Source: Megascapheus bottae
Lineage: Eukaryota; Chordata; Mammalia; Rodentia; Geomyidae
Reading direction: 5' to 3'
DNA: 64,000 nt
NCBI GenBank assembly: GCA_024803745.1
Contig: JANJXV010000013.1
Location: 57,127,602 to 57,191,601, forward strand
The notes under the pieces are model-generated. The model ran no database searches. It was not told the origin of the DNA and saw only the letters and a program-made list of their open reading frames with translations. Position numbers and translations under genes: made by a program. Below, piece by piece: positions 1-12,310 of this stretch; positions within the stretch are counted from its first letter, which is position 1; each line of letters starts with the position of its first letter.

Positions 1-130
1 CAGCGCAGCCCCCCTGCAGTGGCCGTCCGACTAGCAGTCTAGAGGCCGACGCTTTTGGGCCCTGGCGACAGGACTGGCACGACCCAGGGGGCGGTCGCTG
101 CCAGTCCGACCACGGCACAGGGGTCTCGTG

Positions 131-690
131 GCCAGTGCTCCCAGAATGGGCATTTGGAACATTGGACGTAATTCCAAAGAGCAAATTGTCACCATCGGAG
201 ACCGCAGATTGGCTTGAGATCCAAACCCCAGCGCTGCGAGGCCACCCAAACTGCCTGCCCACTGGGCTGGGCACCCACCCAGTGCCACCGCCCTGCCTCG
301 CGGGATGGGTGCTCCCGAGCACTGGCCGAAGACCGCTCTGTGTCCCCCAACTCTGCAGCTCTCCCAGGGTCACTTCCCAGCCTGGCCTGGACACTCCCCT
401 AGTCTCCCGTGCCTAGTGTGGTCCCCCACCTTGTCTCCCCCTCACTGTCTTCAGCGGGACCCCCTCTTGGGTCCCCTCCTTGCCATCCACTGAAGACCCC
501 CACGCGCCAAACACCACGTCACCCATGCCACTGTCCCTGGACATCTTGCAGTGGCCCGCGTGTTTGCCTCGACTGAACCCCTTTAACACGCTAAGATTTC
601 CGACAATTCCCAAGGCTTGGGTTTTGTCTTTAACCTGTTAACGCTTGCAAACCTAATAAAGTAATTGAAATGTTATTTTTTGAGTCCTTC
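131..690 (+). other. Possible 3'-terminal exon / 3'UTR sequence
   Basis: This stretch has two AT-richer ends (about 140-215 and 590-690) and finishes at an AATAAA hexamer with a T-rich run about 11 bases downstream, the arrangement expected at an mRNA 3' end. No reading frame here resembles a known protein, so if it is transcribed it would be 3'UTR or lncRNA. The gene would enter from the left edge of the window. The assignment rests on layout alone; a chance AATAAA in unique DNA is the alternative. Confidence 0.25.
655..660 (+). terminator. Candidate poly(A) signal AATAAA
   Basis: Canonical AATAAA followed at about +11 by a T-rich tract (TTATTTTTTGAG), which resembles a downstream U/GU element. 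It is the best-formed poly(A) signal in the window. No transcript evidence is available. Confidence 0.35.
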
Positions 691-784
691 GTTCTTCTAC
701 TTGGGTATTTCGGGGGGTAGGGGGAGGGAAAGAGGGAAGGGAAGGTAAGAAGTGGGTTGTGAGATCTGACAAGTCCAAGTCTCT

Positions 785-808
785 GGGAGGGGAAGGGGGG
801 GCAGGGGG
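785..808 (+). other. Predicted G-quadruplex motif
   Basis: Four runs of three or more G (GGG, GGGG, a run of seven and a run of five) are separated by loops of one to two bases on the + strand, which satisfies the usual G4 pattern. Confidence 0.6.
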
Positions 809-1265
809 CTGGAAGGGACACTCAGCCCCCCGCAGTATGACTAGGATAGCAACTCAGAGCTCTCCAGAGAAGCCAGGGTGGGGGACAATTGCAGCCAGCA
901 AGTCCTCAGAGGTGGGCTCAACCAGGAGCACGGCCCTCGGCGGGGGCTGGGCAGGGCAGGGGCTAGCTGTTCCAGAAAGGGGGGGCAAGCCAGGCATGGC
1001 TTCCTGCACACACGGTCACCCCGTCCCTTCCCAGAGCCACAGATACAGGGTGAGCAGTGCCTCTTCTGCACTTAGCTGCCCAGGGGTGCTTGCCCGTCTC
1101 TCTGACTTTTGGGGTCTCTGAGCCAGGAGGGGGAGCAGACTGGTCCCCAGATGCAGGAAGCCTGACCTCTCCTTTCAGCCCTGCCTCCTCCTCAGCCAGT
1201 GGGCTGCTGACCCACCATGGCAAGGGTGGCTGGGATCCCCCAGGCAGAGCCAGCCTGTGGGTCCA

Positions 1266-1363
1266 GGAAGCCAGTGGTGGGTGACCCCCGGTAGGGAGGG
1301 AGACTGTGTGTGGAGGAAGCCAGTGGTGGGTGACCCCCAGTAGGGAGGGGGCCTGCCTGGGCT
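1266..1363 (+). repeat. 49-bp tandem duplication
   Basis: The block beginning GGAAGCCAGTGGTGGGTGAC recurs 49 bp later with few differences, followed in both copies by a GTAGGGAGG-type tail. Two copies only. Confidence 0.85.
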
Positions 1364-2186
1364 GGGGGGCCCCCTCCCCAAATCCCCTCAGCATCTGGAA
1401 GTCCTACTGTTTCTACTCACTCCTACCTTTTACTGATGGCTGGGCACTGGGCTGTGACACCAGTCTCCAGAAACCTGCAGGTCACTGCCCAGGACGTCCT
1501 TGGGTGAGCAGTGGGCTAAGGGGGCTTCTGGAGGCGCCTGGGTCGGCTTGGAGGAGGGAGGGGGCCAAGGACTGGAGTGCTAAGTGAGTGTGGCATTCCT
1601 CGCAGGGCTGGCTGGCTGGGCTCCACGGCTGGTGCTGGTGCGGGTCGACCCCGAGGGGGCAGGCCTGGGGGCTCCCAGAGCGCGGGGTCTGCTGTGGCCG
1701 GAGGCTGGGCCCCGTCCGCTTCCTAAGGCCAGAAAGGGGGCCTCTTTCTCACCCCTTCTGAAGGCCACACCAGCCCGGCCCCATCCTTCCCTCACCCCTG
1801 TAGGGCCCCAGACCCTCTGACAGCTGGGGGGCAGAGTCACTGGCCTTTTCCTGGTCTAGAGCCCAGGCCCCTCAGCAAGCATTCCCTGCGCCCTTCACTC
1901 CGTGTCCATCCAGTGCCACGCCCCACCTGGGCCTGATGGGCCAGCCAGCTTAGCCACCGACAGTCCACCTCCCTACACCCTCTCCACAGCCTCCGTGGCC
2001 TCCTGAAGCCCTCTGCCCAGGCCTTCTGGGTGGGGTCTCCCTCTTAGCCCCCTCAGGGAGTACTGGCCCCACGGCTTCCCTAGACCTGCTCCTTCCAGGA
2101 CGTTTCAGGCCCTCTACCCGCCCTCTTTCCTCTCCTCTCCCAGCGCCGCAAATTCTGTGTATCAGAGAACTCTCTTCACCCTCTGC

Positions 2187-2320
2187 CAGCCACCATCTAC
2201 CCATCATCCACTCTGCCAGCTACCTGCCCACATAGTCACCTACATATCTACCCCCCACTCCTCCACCCACCCACCGGTCCACACACCCCCACACCCACCC
2301 CTCCACCCACTCACCCGTCC
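2187..2320 (+). repeat. CCA-rich degenerate simple repeat
   Basis: Imperfect runs of CCACCCAC and CCATC make up this tract. It has the same base bias as the much larger TCCA arrays further right, but is short and degenerate. Confidence 0.6.
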
Positions 2321-2382
2321 ACGTACAGGAACGGGCACGTCGCACACTTCTCACACAGTAGTTTGTAGTTGTTCGAAGGAAG

Positions 2383-2420
2383 GTGGATGAGATCTGTGCC
2401 AGTGGATGAGATCTGTGCCA
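2383..2420 (+). repeat. 19-bp direct tandem duplication
   Basis: GTGGATGAGATCTGTGCCA is present twice back to back without mismatch. Confidence 0.95.
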
Positions 2421-2759
2421 GCCCCTGGCCCCCCCCTTACTTTTCAGTGTTTGGCAGGTATAATGCACTGGCCTGCATCCTCTCCCCCCTTCACTGGTCT
2501 TCTCCTCTTCCCTCGCCCCACCCCGCTCTTTCCTGACATGGAGTCACCTGGTCAGTCCATGCTCAGATAACTGGGTGGGAGCAGGGATGAGGGCACCTTG
2601 AGCCTCAAGTGGACCAACTCAGACAAGCCATGTCCTAGGGAGAAGAGAGCAGGAAGGTCACACAGGGTGCACAGGACATGTAGGCCATGTGAGGCCAGCA
2701 TGGTCACACGCCAAGGGCCACCCAGGACTCCACAAGCCAGAAGAGGAGGGGGTCCCGGG

Positions 2760-2805
<46 letters not shown>

Positions 2806-2826
2806 ACGCGTGCACGCACGCGCATG
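2760..2826 (+). repeat. (TG)n microsatellite with CG-rich flank
   Basis: About twenty uninterrupted TG units grade into GCGCACGCGTGCACGCACGC, an alternating purine/pyrimidine run. Such sequence can adopt Z-DNA. Confidence 0.95.
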
Positions 2827-2931
2827 TGACTTCGTGAGGAGACTCCATTCTGCAGTCTGTGCTCAGGTAAGCAGCCCCCTGCTCTACCCCTACCTCCCTG
2901 CCACACCAATGAGGTCTTCAAAACTCTAGAC

Positions 2932-3178
2932 CATGCCAGGTGTGGGTGGCTCACATCTGTCATCTTAGCTACTCGGGAGCCTGAGATCTGAGGATCCTGG
3001 TTCAAAGCCAGCTGGGGCATGGAAGTCCACAAGACTCTTATCTCCAAAGAACCACCAGAAAACCGGAAGTGTGGCCCACGAGGTAGAGAGCTAGCCTTGA
3101 GCTGAAGAGCTGAGGGACCGCGCCCAGGCCCAGAGTTCAAGCTCTGCAACCAATAAGCAAAAACAAAAACAAAAAAAT
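2932..3178 (+). mobile_element. Composite B1-like/ID-like SINE
   Basis: The left part (GGTGGCTCACATCTGTCAT, then TGAGATCTGAGGATC) matches the 7SL/B1-like head shared by many copies in this window. The right part has a GAGGTAGAGAGCTAGCC A-box-like segment and a GAGTTCAAGC B-box-like segment, followed by an A-rich tail. It is a full-length but diverged copy. No clear target-site duplication. Confidence 0.88.
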
Positions 3179-4230
3179 CTTCAGGCCAGGGCGCCCTTCT
3201 GCTCCACACTAGGGACCCAGCCTGCACCCCCAGTGACATCCAGGCCCAGGGCCTTGCCACCACCTACCAAGCTCTCCCTGCCACGCCGGCCCTGTGCGGG
3301 GGGTCCTGGGACATCTGCACAGGCTGCCCTGTCTGGACCATGTCCTCTGAGATGCCCACCTGGGCCAAGGTTGGCAGGTCTTCAATGGTGTCCCAGGCCG
3401 AGACAGCTCCCCAAGACCCCAGAACTGAAGATGATGGGCGTCGCCATGACATCGTAACCCCTTAGCGGCCCCCATTCAGGATGCCCTTTCCTCTACACCC
3501 CACTCTGCTGGCTGAGTAGACAGACTGCCCCCCCCCCCCCCCCCCGCACACTCCACATAAGCCCTCTCCTTCCAGAACCCTCCCCGCTCCCAGGGGATGC
3601 TGGGTAACAGAGATGTTCTCCAGTGCTTTAGCTCCTGGGTACCTGGCTCCGCCCCCAGCCCTCCCCCTTCCTCTCCCCTGCACCCCTCCCCCTCTATTCC
3701 CTTCACCCCTCGCCCCCACCCCTCCCTCTCACTTTCTCCTCCCTCACTCCCACTTCCAGGGCTCTAGGCTGCCCTCTCTGTTCCAGGCCCTCTGACCCCG
3801 CCCCCGCCCCTGCCATGCTGGTGGTGGTCACAGGTTGTGGGCTCTCACACTCCTCAGTGCGTCAGCTTCCTCTGCAACTTCTAGATCCTGGCCAGCCAGA
3901 GGGTGGAACCTCGGGACACAGGCCCCGAAGGCCAGCGCCTGGGCAGCCCTCTGACGGCCCCTCTCCTCCAAGGATAAAGCCAGGCCTTCCACACCCTCCT
4001 GCTCGCAGAAAGCCCCGCTAGCCTTGGTCGCCAGGCCCAGCTGCCCTGCCCCTAGGCACCGCATACCGTTCCTAGCTACCCACGCCCTGCACCTGGCTGG
4101 CACTCCTGCCCGGGGGCGGCCAGCCTGGGGTCTTCTGGGCCTGTGCTGGAGTCCTGGCTGGCAGTGCCCCCTTCCCCCTGTTTGGCCTCTACCTGCTGTG
4201 CCAGGCCTCGGCCCTGGCCAGTCCTCTGCT
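3179..4230. other. GC-rich unique DNA with C and C/T tracts
   Basis: An uninterrupted run of 18 C lies at 3528-3545 and a polypyrimidine CCCT/CCTC-rich tract at about 3652-3765. No gene is supported; open frames are short and shadow each other. Confidence 0.6.
3528..3545 (+). repeat. Poly(C) tract, 18 bases
   Basis: Eighteen consecutive C residues. Such tracts are unstable in replication and sequencing, so the exact length may be an assembly estimate. Confidence 0.95.
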
Positions 4231-4258
4231 GGCTTGAGGCTGTGTCCAGCCTCAAGCC
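4231..4258. other. Perfect 11-bp inverted repeat
   Basis: Arms GGCTTGAGGCT and AGCCTCAAGCC flank a six-base loop (GTGTCC). The stem is perfect. It sits directly beside the AT-richer block at 4259-4410. A chance hairpin of this size is possible in 64 kb. Confidence 0.6.
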
Positions 4259-4410
4259 TCATTAATGTAGCCTCTAACCTCCCCCACCCCCTCCCAGCCA
4301 GGCCAGGCCTCTGCCGGCCAGAAACCAAAGAGAAAATGCCTGTTTATGCCAGCTATGCCGAAAGCAAAACAGTTTGTGGTTTGTGACCCAAATTTTTTGC
4401 CTTTTTTTTT
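4259..4410. promoter_or_regulatory. Candidate non-coding regulatory block
   Basis: An AT-richer island in GC-rich DNA carries a homeodomain-like ATTAATG, a forkhead-like TGTTTATG and a RUNX-like TGTGGTTT within about 130 bp. The motifs are short and could occur by chance. Function is inferred from base composition and motif crowding only. Confidence 0.3.
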
Positions 4411-5999
4411 TTTCAGAACATAACAAAGCCCAAGACAACTCCCTCCCTGCCCCCAGTGCTCCTCTCAGGCAGACAGAACCCATCTGTTTACCCTGGCCAC
4501 CAGCGCCTCAGAGCAGGGCGGGCACAGGAGACACTGGGTACCCCCGGGAAGGGGCACAGGTACTGGTGGGGCAGGGGAGGCTGGGACCCAGCAGTGGGGT
4601 GCAGGTTCATGCACATTCCCAGACAGCCTTGTGGGAGCCCTGGTGGAGCTGGAGCTGGCTCCGGACAGAGAGGTGACAGAGGGACCAGAGTCCCTCCTAA
4701 GAGCCCCCTCCACCCCCCAATCTGCCCTGGCTCCAAGCACAGGGGCCTGGGGCAGGACTCTTTCATGGGGACCAGCAGAGAGACACAGGGTGATGGCCCC
4801 CCTTGGCCTTTTCTCTGACTGCCGCTGTTCTAGCCCTTCCTTCCCTCCTCTTTTCTACCCCTTCCTCCCCTCCTCTTTACCCGAGGCCCACGGTGCCCTG
4901 GCCTACTGGTGTGGAGCAAGAGAAGGGTCACATCCTCTGCTGCCAGCCCAGGAGCTCCGGGAAGGCTGCTGAGCACTGCCACAGGTGCTAAGGCCACTGT
5001 CCCATCCCAGGACACCCACAGGAGCCCAGTGGTGGGACAGAGGACATGGCAGGGCACTTGTCCTCTGAGGGTTGGAAGACACTGAATCTCTGTGTTCTGG
5101 CCTGCCTGTCACAGTGACCAGCCCTGCCCTCGGGCCCAGCCATCCAGGCCCAGCCCTGTCCTCTCCTGGCCTCCCCCGTCTCCCATCCTCTACAGTCAGA
5201 CGTCGTCCTCACCACTCTGGGTGCCCAGAAGGGGCCCCTTGGCCCGGGGCTCCCGGGATGGCTGCCGCAGGGAAGAGTCCACTAAGGAGATGGGGCCCAG
5301 GATGAGCAGGGGCTTCACACACCTTCCCTCGGAAGGCTGTGTTGGGGTTGTGGAGTGTGGAAGGCTAGAAGGGCACCTGGGCAGAGGGACCATCAAGGTC
5401 AAGGTCGGAATCATCAGACGACGGAAGGCCCCGGTGCTCAGGGGCCTGACGTGCCCTTGTGAGAGCTCAGGGTGGCAGGGATGGCATTCTAGAAAGTTCT
5501 AAGTATGGGGTACCTGGGGGAGCCCTGTTGGTTGTTGAGGCAGGAGGGTCGGCAGTGTGGGGGCTGGGAGGGTCTCCCCCCGAGGAGCTCCGAGCGGCTA
5601 GCGTCACTGGTCACTGCCCCAGGACCCAGCATCCTCCCAGCACCTTGGAGGGCAGGCCCTGCCCTCTCCCCTGCTACGGAGCTCATGGTCTCAGGCCCTG
5701 GAGGCTGCTGCCCGCTGCCAGGCAGGCAGGCTACCTTGCCTGACCTAGTGCCAGGCTGGCCCCAGCATGGTTTTGAGAAGATCTGGCCTGCGCCCCCCCT
5801 TTTCCCCTCCCCTGCTCATCTTCCCTGGCCTCCCTCGATCAGGGCCAGATGTGCCACAGAGCAGGAATTCTAGCTATTTTGTTAGCCAGCCTCTCTGCGA
5901 ACTTCTGATAAGGCAGATCAGTTCTCCAGAGTTGGAGGGTGGGGGAGGAGAAAGGGAACGATGCCTGCCTCACCCTCCTTTTCCCGGAGACTCCCTCAG
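4411..5999. other. GC-rich unique DNA, no gene seen
   Basis: No repeat, RNA gene or convincing reading frame recognised. The last 100 bases open into the tandem array that starts at 6008. Confidence 0.55.
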
Positions 6000-6007
6000 G
6001 TACCCTG

Positions 6008-9000
6008 ATGTCTACATGTCCACCATCCATACATCCACATGTCCACCATCCAACTGTCCACACGAACACCTGTCCACACGACCACCTGTCCACACATCCA
6101 TCCACATGTCCACACATCCAAACATCCACACATCCAGATATCCACTCATCCACACATCCACCATCCACACATCCACCATCCTCACATCCACATGTCTACT
6201 ATCCACTCGTCTACACGTCCACCATCCTCACATCCACATGACCACCATCCACACATCCACCATCATCACATCCACACATTCACACGTCCACCATCCACCA
6301 TCATCACATCCACACTTCCACACGTCCACCATCCACCATCCTCACATCCACATGTCCACTATCCACTCGTATACACGTCCACCATCCACACATCCACACG
6401 TCCACCATCCACACATCTACCAACCACATCCACACGTCCACCATCCTCACATCCACATGTCCACCATCCACACATCTACCAACCACATCCACACGTCCAC
6501 CATCCTCACATCCACACGTCCACCATCCACACATCTACCAACCACATCCACACGTCCACCATCCTCACATCCACACGTCCACCATCCACACATACACCAT
6601 CCTCACATCCACACGTCCACACATCCACCATCATCACATCCACACATCCACACGTCCACCATCCACCATCCTCACATCCACACGTCCACCATCCACACGT
6701 CCACCATCCACCATCCTCACATCCTCACATCCACATGTCCACACGTCCACCATCCACACGTCCACCATCCTCACATCCACACGTCCACCATCCACACGTC
6801 CACCATCCTCACATCCACACGTCCACCATCCACACGTCCACCATCCTCACATCCACACGTCCACCATCCACATATCCACACGTCCACATTCCTCACATCC
6901 ACACGTCCACATTCCTCACATCCACACGTCCACCATCCTCACATCCACACGTCCACCATCCTCACATCCACACGTCCACCATCCTCACATCCACACGTCC
7001 ACCATCCTCACATCCACACGTCCACCATCCTCACATCCACACATCCACCATCCTCACATCCACAAGTCTGCCATCCACATATCCACACGTCCACCATCCA
7101 CACATCCATACGTCCACCATCCTCACATCCACACGTCCACCATCCTCACATCCACACATCCACCATCCTCACATCCACACATCCACCATCCTCACATCCA
7201 CACGTCCACCATCCACACATCCACACGTCCACCATCCTCACATCCACACGTCCACCATCCTCACATCCACACGTCCACCATCCTCACATCCACACGTCCA
7301 CCATCCTCACATCCACATGTCCACCATCCTCACATCCACACGTCCACCATCCTCACATCCACACATCCACCATCCTCACATCCACAAGTCTGCCATCCAC
7401 ACATCCACACGTCCACCATCCACACATCCACACGTCCACCATCCTCACATCCACACGTCCACCATCCTCACATCCACACGTCCACCATCCTCACATCCAC
7501 ACGTCCACCATCCTCACATCCACACGTCCACCATCCACACATCCACATGTCCACCATCTACACATCCACATGTCCACACATCCACACATCTACACGTCCA
7601 CCATCCTCACATCCACACATGCACCATCCACACGTCCACACGTGCACCATCCTCACATCCACACGTCCACCATCCATACATCCACACGTCCACCATCCTC
7701 ACATCCACACGTGCACCATCCTCACATCCACACATCCACACGTCCACCATCCTCACATCCACACGTCCACCATCCTCACATCCACACGTCCACCATCCTC
7801 ACATCCACACGTCCACCATCCTCACATCCACACGTCCACCATCCTCACATCCACACGTCCACCATCCTCACATCCACACATCCACCATCCTCACATCCAC
7901 ACGTGCACCATCCACACATCCACATGTCCACATTCCTCACATCCACACATCCACCATCCTCACATCCACACGTCCACCATCCTCACATCCACACATCCAC
8001 ACGTCCACCATCCTCACATCCACACGTCCACCATCCTCACATCCACACGTCCACCATCCACACATCCACACGTCCACCATCCTCACATCCACACGTCCAC
8101 CCTCCTCACATCCACACATCCACCATCCTCACATCCACACGTGCACCATCCACACATCCACATGTCCACATTCCTCACATCCACATGTCCACATTCCTCA
8201 CATCCACACGTCCACCATCCTCACATCCACACGTCCACCATCCTCACATCCACACGTCCACCATCCACACATCCACACGTCCACCATCCACACATCCACA
8301 CGTCCACCATCCACACATCCACACGTCCACCATCCACACATCCACACGTCCACCATCCACACATCCACACGTCCACCATCCACACATCCACACGTCCACC
8401 ATCCTCACATCCACATGTCCACCATCCTCACATCCACACGTCCACCATCCTCACATCCACACGTCCACCATCCTCACATCCACACATCCACCATCCTCAC
8501 ATCCACAAGTCTGCCATCCACACATCCACACGTCCACCATCCACACATCCACATGTCCACCATCCTCACATCCACACGTCCACCATCCTCACATCCACAC
8601 GTCCACCATCCTCACATCCACACGTCCACCATCCTCACATCCACACGTCCACCATCCACACATCCACACGTCCACCATCTACACGTCCACATGTCCACAC
8701 ATCCACACATCTACACGTCCACCATCCTCACATCCACACATGCACCATCCACACGTCCACACGTGCACCATCCTCACATCCACACGTCCACACGTCCACC
8801 ATCCTCACATCCACACGTCCACCATCCTCACATCCACACGTGCACCATCCTCACATCCACACATCCACACGTCCACCATCCTCACATCCACACGTCCACC
8901 ATCCTCACATCCACACGTCCACCATCCTCACATCTACACGTCCACCATCCTCACATCCACACGTGCACCATCCTCACATCCACACGTCCACCATCCTCAC

Positions 9001-11567
9001 ATCCACATGTCCACCATCTACACATCCACACGTCCACCATCCTCACATCCACATGTCCACCATCTACACATCCACCATCCTCACATCCACACATCCACCA
9101 TCCTCACATCCACAGGTCCACCATCCTCACATCCACACGTCCACCATCCTCACATCCACACGTCCACACATCCTCACATCCACACGTCCACCATCCTCAC
9201 ATCCACACGTCCACACATCCACACATCCACACGTCCACCATCCACCATCCTCACATCCTCACATCCACACGTCCACCATCCACACGTCCACACATCCACA
9301 CATCCACACGTCCACCATCCTCACATCCACACGTCCACCATCCTCACATCCACACGTCCACCATCCTCACATCCACACGTCCACACATCCACACATCCAC
9401 ACGTCCAGCATCCACACATCCACACGTGCACCATCCTCACATCCACACGTGCACCATCCACACATCCACACGTGCACCATCCACACATCCACACGTCCAC
9501 CATCCTCATATCCACACGTCCACCATCCTCACATCCACATGTCCACCATCCTCACATCCACACATCCACCATCCTCACATCCACACATGCACCATCCACA
9601 CGTCCACACGTGCACCATCCTCACATCCACACGTCCACACGTCCACCATCCTCACATCCACACGTCCACCATCCTCACATCCACACGTCCACCATCCTCA
9701 CATCCACACGTCCACCATCCTCACATCCACACGTCCACCATCCTCACATCCACACGTGCACCATCCTCACATCCACACGTCCACCATCCTCACATCCACA
9801 TGTCCACCATCTACACATCCACACGTCCACCATCCTCACATCCACATGTCCACCATCTACACATCCACCATCCTCACATCCACACATCCACCATCCTCAC
9901 ATCCACACGTCCACCATCCTCACATCCACATGTCCACCATCTACACATCCACCATCCTCACATCCACACATCCACCATCCTCACATCCACACGTCCACCA
10001 TCCTCACATCCACACGTCCACCATCCTCACATCCACACGTCCACCATCCTCACATCCACACGTCCACACATCCACACATCCACACGTCCAGCATCCACAC
10101 ATCCACACGTGCACCATCCTCACATCCACACGTCCACCATCCACACATCCACACGTCCACACATCCTCACATCCACACATCCACCATCCTCACATCCACA
10201 CATCCACCATCCTCACATCCACACGTCCACCATCCTCACATCCACACGTCCACCATCCTCACATCCACACGTCCACCATCCACACATCCACATGTCCACC
10301 ATCTACAGATCCACACGTCCACCATCCACACATCCACATGTCCACCATCTACACATCCACATGTCCACACATCCACACATCTACACGTCCACCATCCACA
10401 CATCCACACGTCCACCATCCTCACATCCACACGTCCACCATCCACACATCCACATGTCCACCATCCTCACATCCACACGTCCACACATGCACACATCCAC
10501 ATGTCCACACATCCACACATCCACACGTGCACCATCCACACATCCACACGTCCACCATCCACACATCCACATGTCCACCATCTACACATCCACATGTCCA
10601 CACATCCACACATCTACACGTCCACCATCCTCACATCCACATGTCCACCATCCTCACATCCACCATCCTCACATCCACACATCCACCATCCTCACATCCA
10701 CAAGTCCGCCATCCACACATCCACACATCTACCATCCTCACATCCACACATCCACCATCCACACATCCACACGTCCACCATCCTCACATCCACACGTCCA
10801 CCATCCTCAGATCCACACGTGCACCATCCACACATCCACACGTGCACCATCCACACATCCACACGTCCACCATCCTCATATCCACACGTCCACCATCCTC
10901 ACATCCACACGTCCACCATCCTCAGATCCACACGTGCACCATCCACACATCCACACGTGCACCATCCTCACATCCACACGTGCACCATCCACATATCCAC
11001 ACGTCCACCATCCTCATATCCACACGTCCACCATCCTCACATCCACACGTCCACCATCCTCATATCCACACGTCCACCATCCTCACATCCACACGTCCAC
11101 CATCCTCAGATCCACACGTGCACCATCCACACATCCATACGTGCACCATCCTCATATCCACACATCCACCATCCTCACATCCACACATCCACCATCCTCA
11201 CATCCACACGTCCACCATCCACACATCCACACATCTACCATCCTCACATCCACACATCCACCATCCACACATCCACACGTCCACCATCCTCACATCCACA
11301 CGTCCACCATCCTCAGATCCACACGTGCACCATCCACACATCCACACGTGCACCATCCACACATCCACACGTCCACCATCCTCATATCCACACGTCCACC
11401 ATCCTCACATCCACAAGTCCACCATCCTCAGATCCACACGTGCACCATCCACACATCCACACGTGCACCATTCTCACATCCACATGTCCACCATCTACAC
11501 ATTCACCATCCTCACATCCTCACATCCACACATCCACCATCCACACGTCCACATGTCCACCATCTCC
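6008..11567 (+). repeat. 5.6-kb minisatellite, 23-bp unit
   Basis: About 240 copies of a 23-bp unit built from CCACCATCC, CACATCC and a terminal ACACGT. The first few hundred bases and scattered later segments are looser TCCA/CACA sequence, suggesting descent from a tetranucleotide array. Because 23 is not a multiple of three, each + frame cycles through all phases, and since the strand has almost no G and no stop in the unit, all three + frames stay open for kilobases (a His/Pro/Thr/Ser repeat such as HPHIHTSTILTSTRP). These are not genes. A C-to-G variant turns ACGTCC into CACGTG in about two dozen units. Segments are duplicated at larger scale, for example about 506 bp apart near 10.7 and 11.2 kb. 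Confidence 0.97.
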
Positions 11568-11650
11568 ATTTCCTTCCTCCCTCCCTCCCTTGCTCCCTCT
11601 TTCCCTTCCTCCTTCTTCCTTCTTTCCTTCCTTCTTCCCTCCCTGTCTAT
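11568..11650 (+). repeat. Polypyrimidine (TTCC/CCCT) tract
   Basis: Almost pure C/T sequence (CTTCCTCCCTCCC, CTTCCTTCTTCC) abuts the end of the 23-bp array. Confidence 0.9.
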
Positions 11651-11984
11651 TCAGTATAGTTCCACAGCCTGGGAGCTCTTAAGCCACAAAGACCTACTAC
11701 CTGACGACCCTCTATACATTCTCCTGACAATTAAAAAAAAGGCCACCAAGATGGGTGAAGTTCAGGTCCAGAGATTGGAGACAATGGGACCTCGCAAACC
11801 CGACGGACAGCTGGACCCTACCAAGTCCTCCCTGGCCTCTGCCATGCTACCTCCCCAGGCACCCCTCGGCACTCATCCTGTGGGAAGGGCTCTGCAGCAG
11901 CTGGCTCAGCTCAGTTTGGAGGCCACACATCTCAGAGACCTTCCATTCTGGATTCCTACTTCTCTGGAATGCACAAATGTAGAT
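11651..11984. other. Unique spacer between opposed arrays
   Basis: A short poly(A) run lies near 11734 and the rest is unique-looking DNA. No supported gene; frames here are run-on tails of the array. Confidence 0.5.
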
Positions 11985-12310
11985 AGAGTGGTGGGTAGAC
12001 GGATGGATGGGCAGATGGAAGTCTGGATGGATATAAGCAGATATGTGGTAGAAGGGTGGTTACTGAATTGCATGACTGTGTGAATGGATTGGTAAGAGGG
12101 GAGATGAATCAGAGTGTGGATGTGTGTACACATGGATGGATGGATGCCTGAATAGATGGATAAATGAATGATGACTGGGGGGGGACATGGGTGGACAGAT
12201 GGTTGGACGGGTGACGGAAAGATGAAGGGTGGTTAGATGGACTGGTGGAAAGAGAGTAAATGTTTGGATGGGTGGATGGACAGATGGTTGGGTGGGTGGA
12301 TGGATGCATG
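11985..12310 (+). repeat. Degenerate (TGGA)n array
   Basis: Diverged TGGATGGATGGGCAGATGG-type repeats. The motif is the reverse complement of the TCCA arrays on either side, so it lies in the opposite sense on the same chromosome strand. Confidence 0.85.

Larger units (their letters stand above)
661..2182. other. GC-rich unique DNA, no gene seen
   Basis: Short overlapping frames occur on both strands with no recognisable domain or consistent coding character. The stretch holds a G-quadruplex motif at 785-808 and a 49-bp tandem duplication at 1266-1363; otherwise nothing supportable. Confidence 0.6.

Noticed and set aside
3528..3545. Functional poly(C) element
   Set aside because: A homopolymer of this size arises by slippage and has no further context pointing to function.
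6008..11567. CRISPR-like array
   Set aside because: Units are directly tandem without unique spacers and the DNA is mammalian.
6008..11567. Centromeric satellite or telomeric repeat
   Set aside because: Unit length and sequence match neither TTAGGG nor a known centromeric satellite I can recall, and the array is small and single-locus within this view. A subtelomeric minisatellite is the more likely class.
5767..11682. Reading frames of about 1970, 2014 and 1370 codons on the + strand
   Set aside because: They lie almost wholly in the 23-bp array and are open only because the unit lacks stops in every phase. All three frames are equally open, which a real gene would not show.
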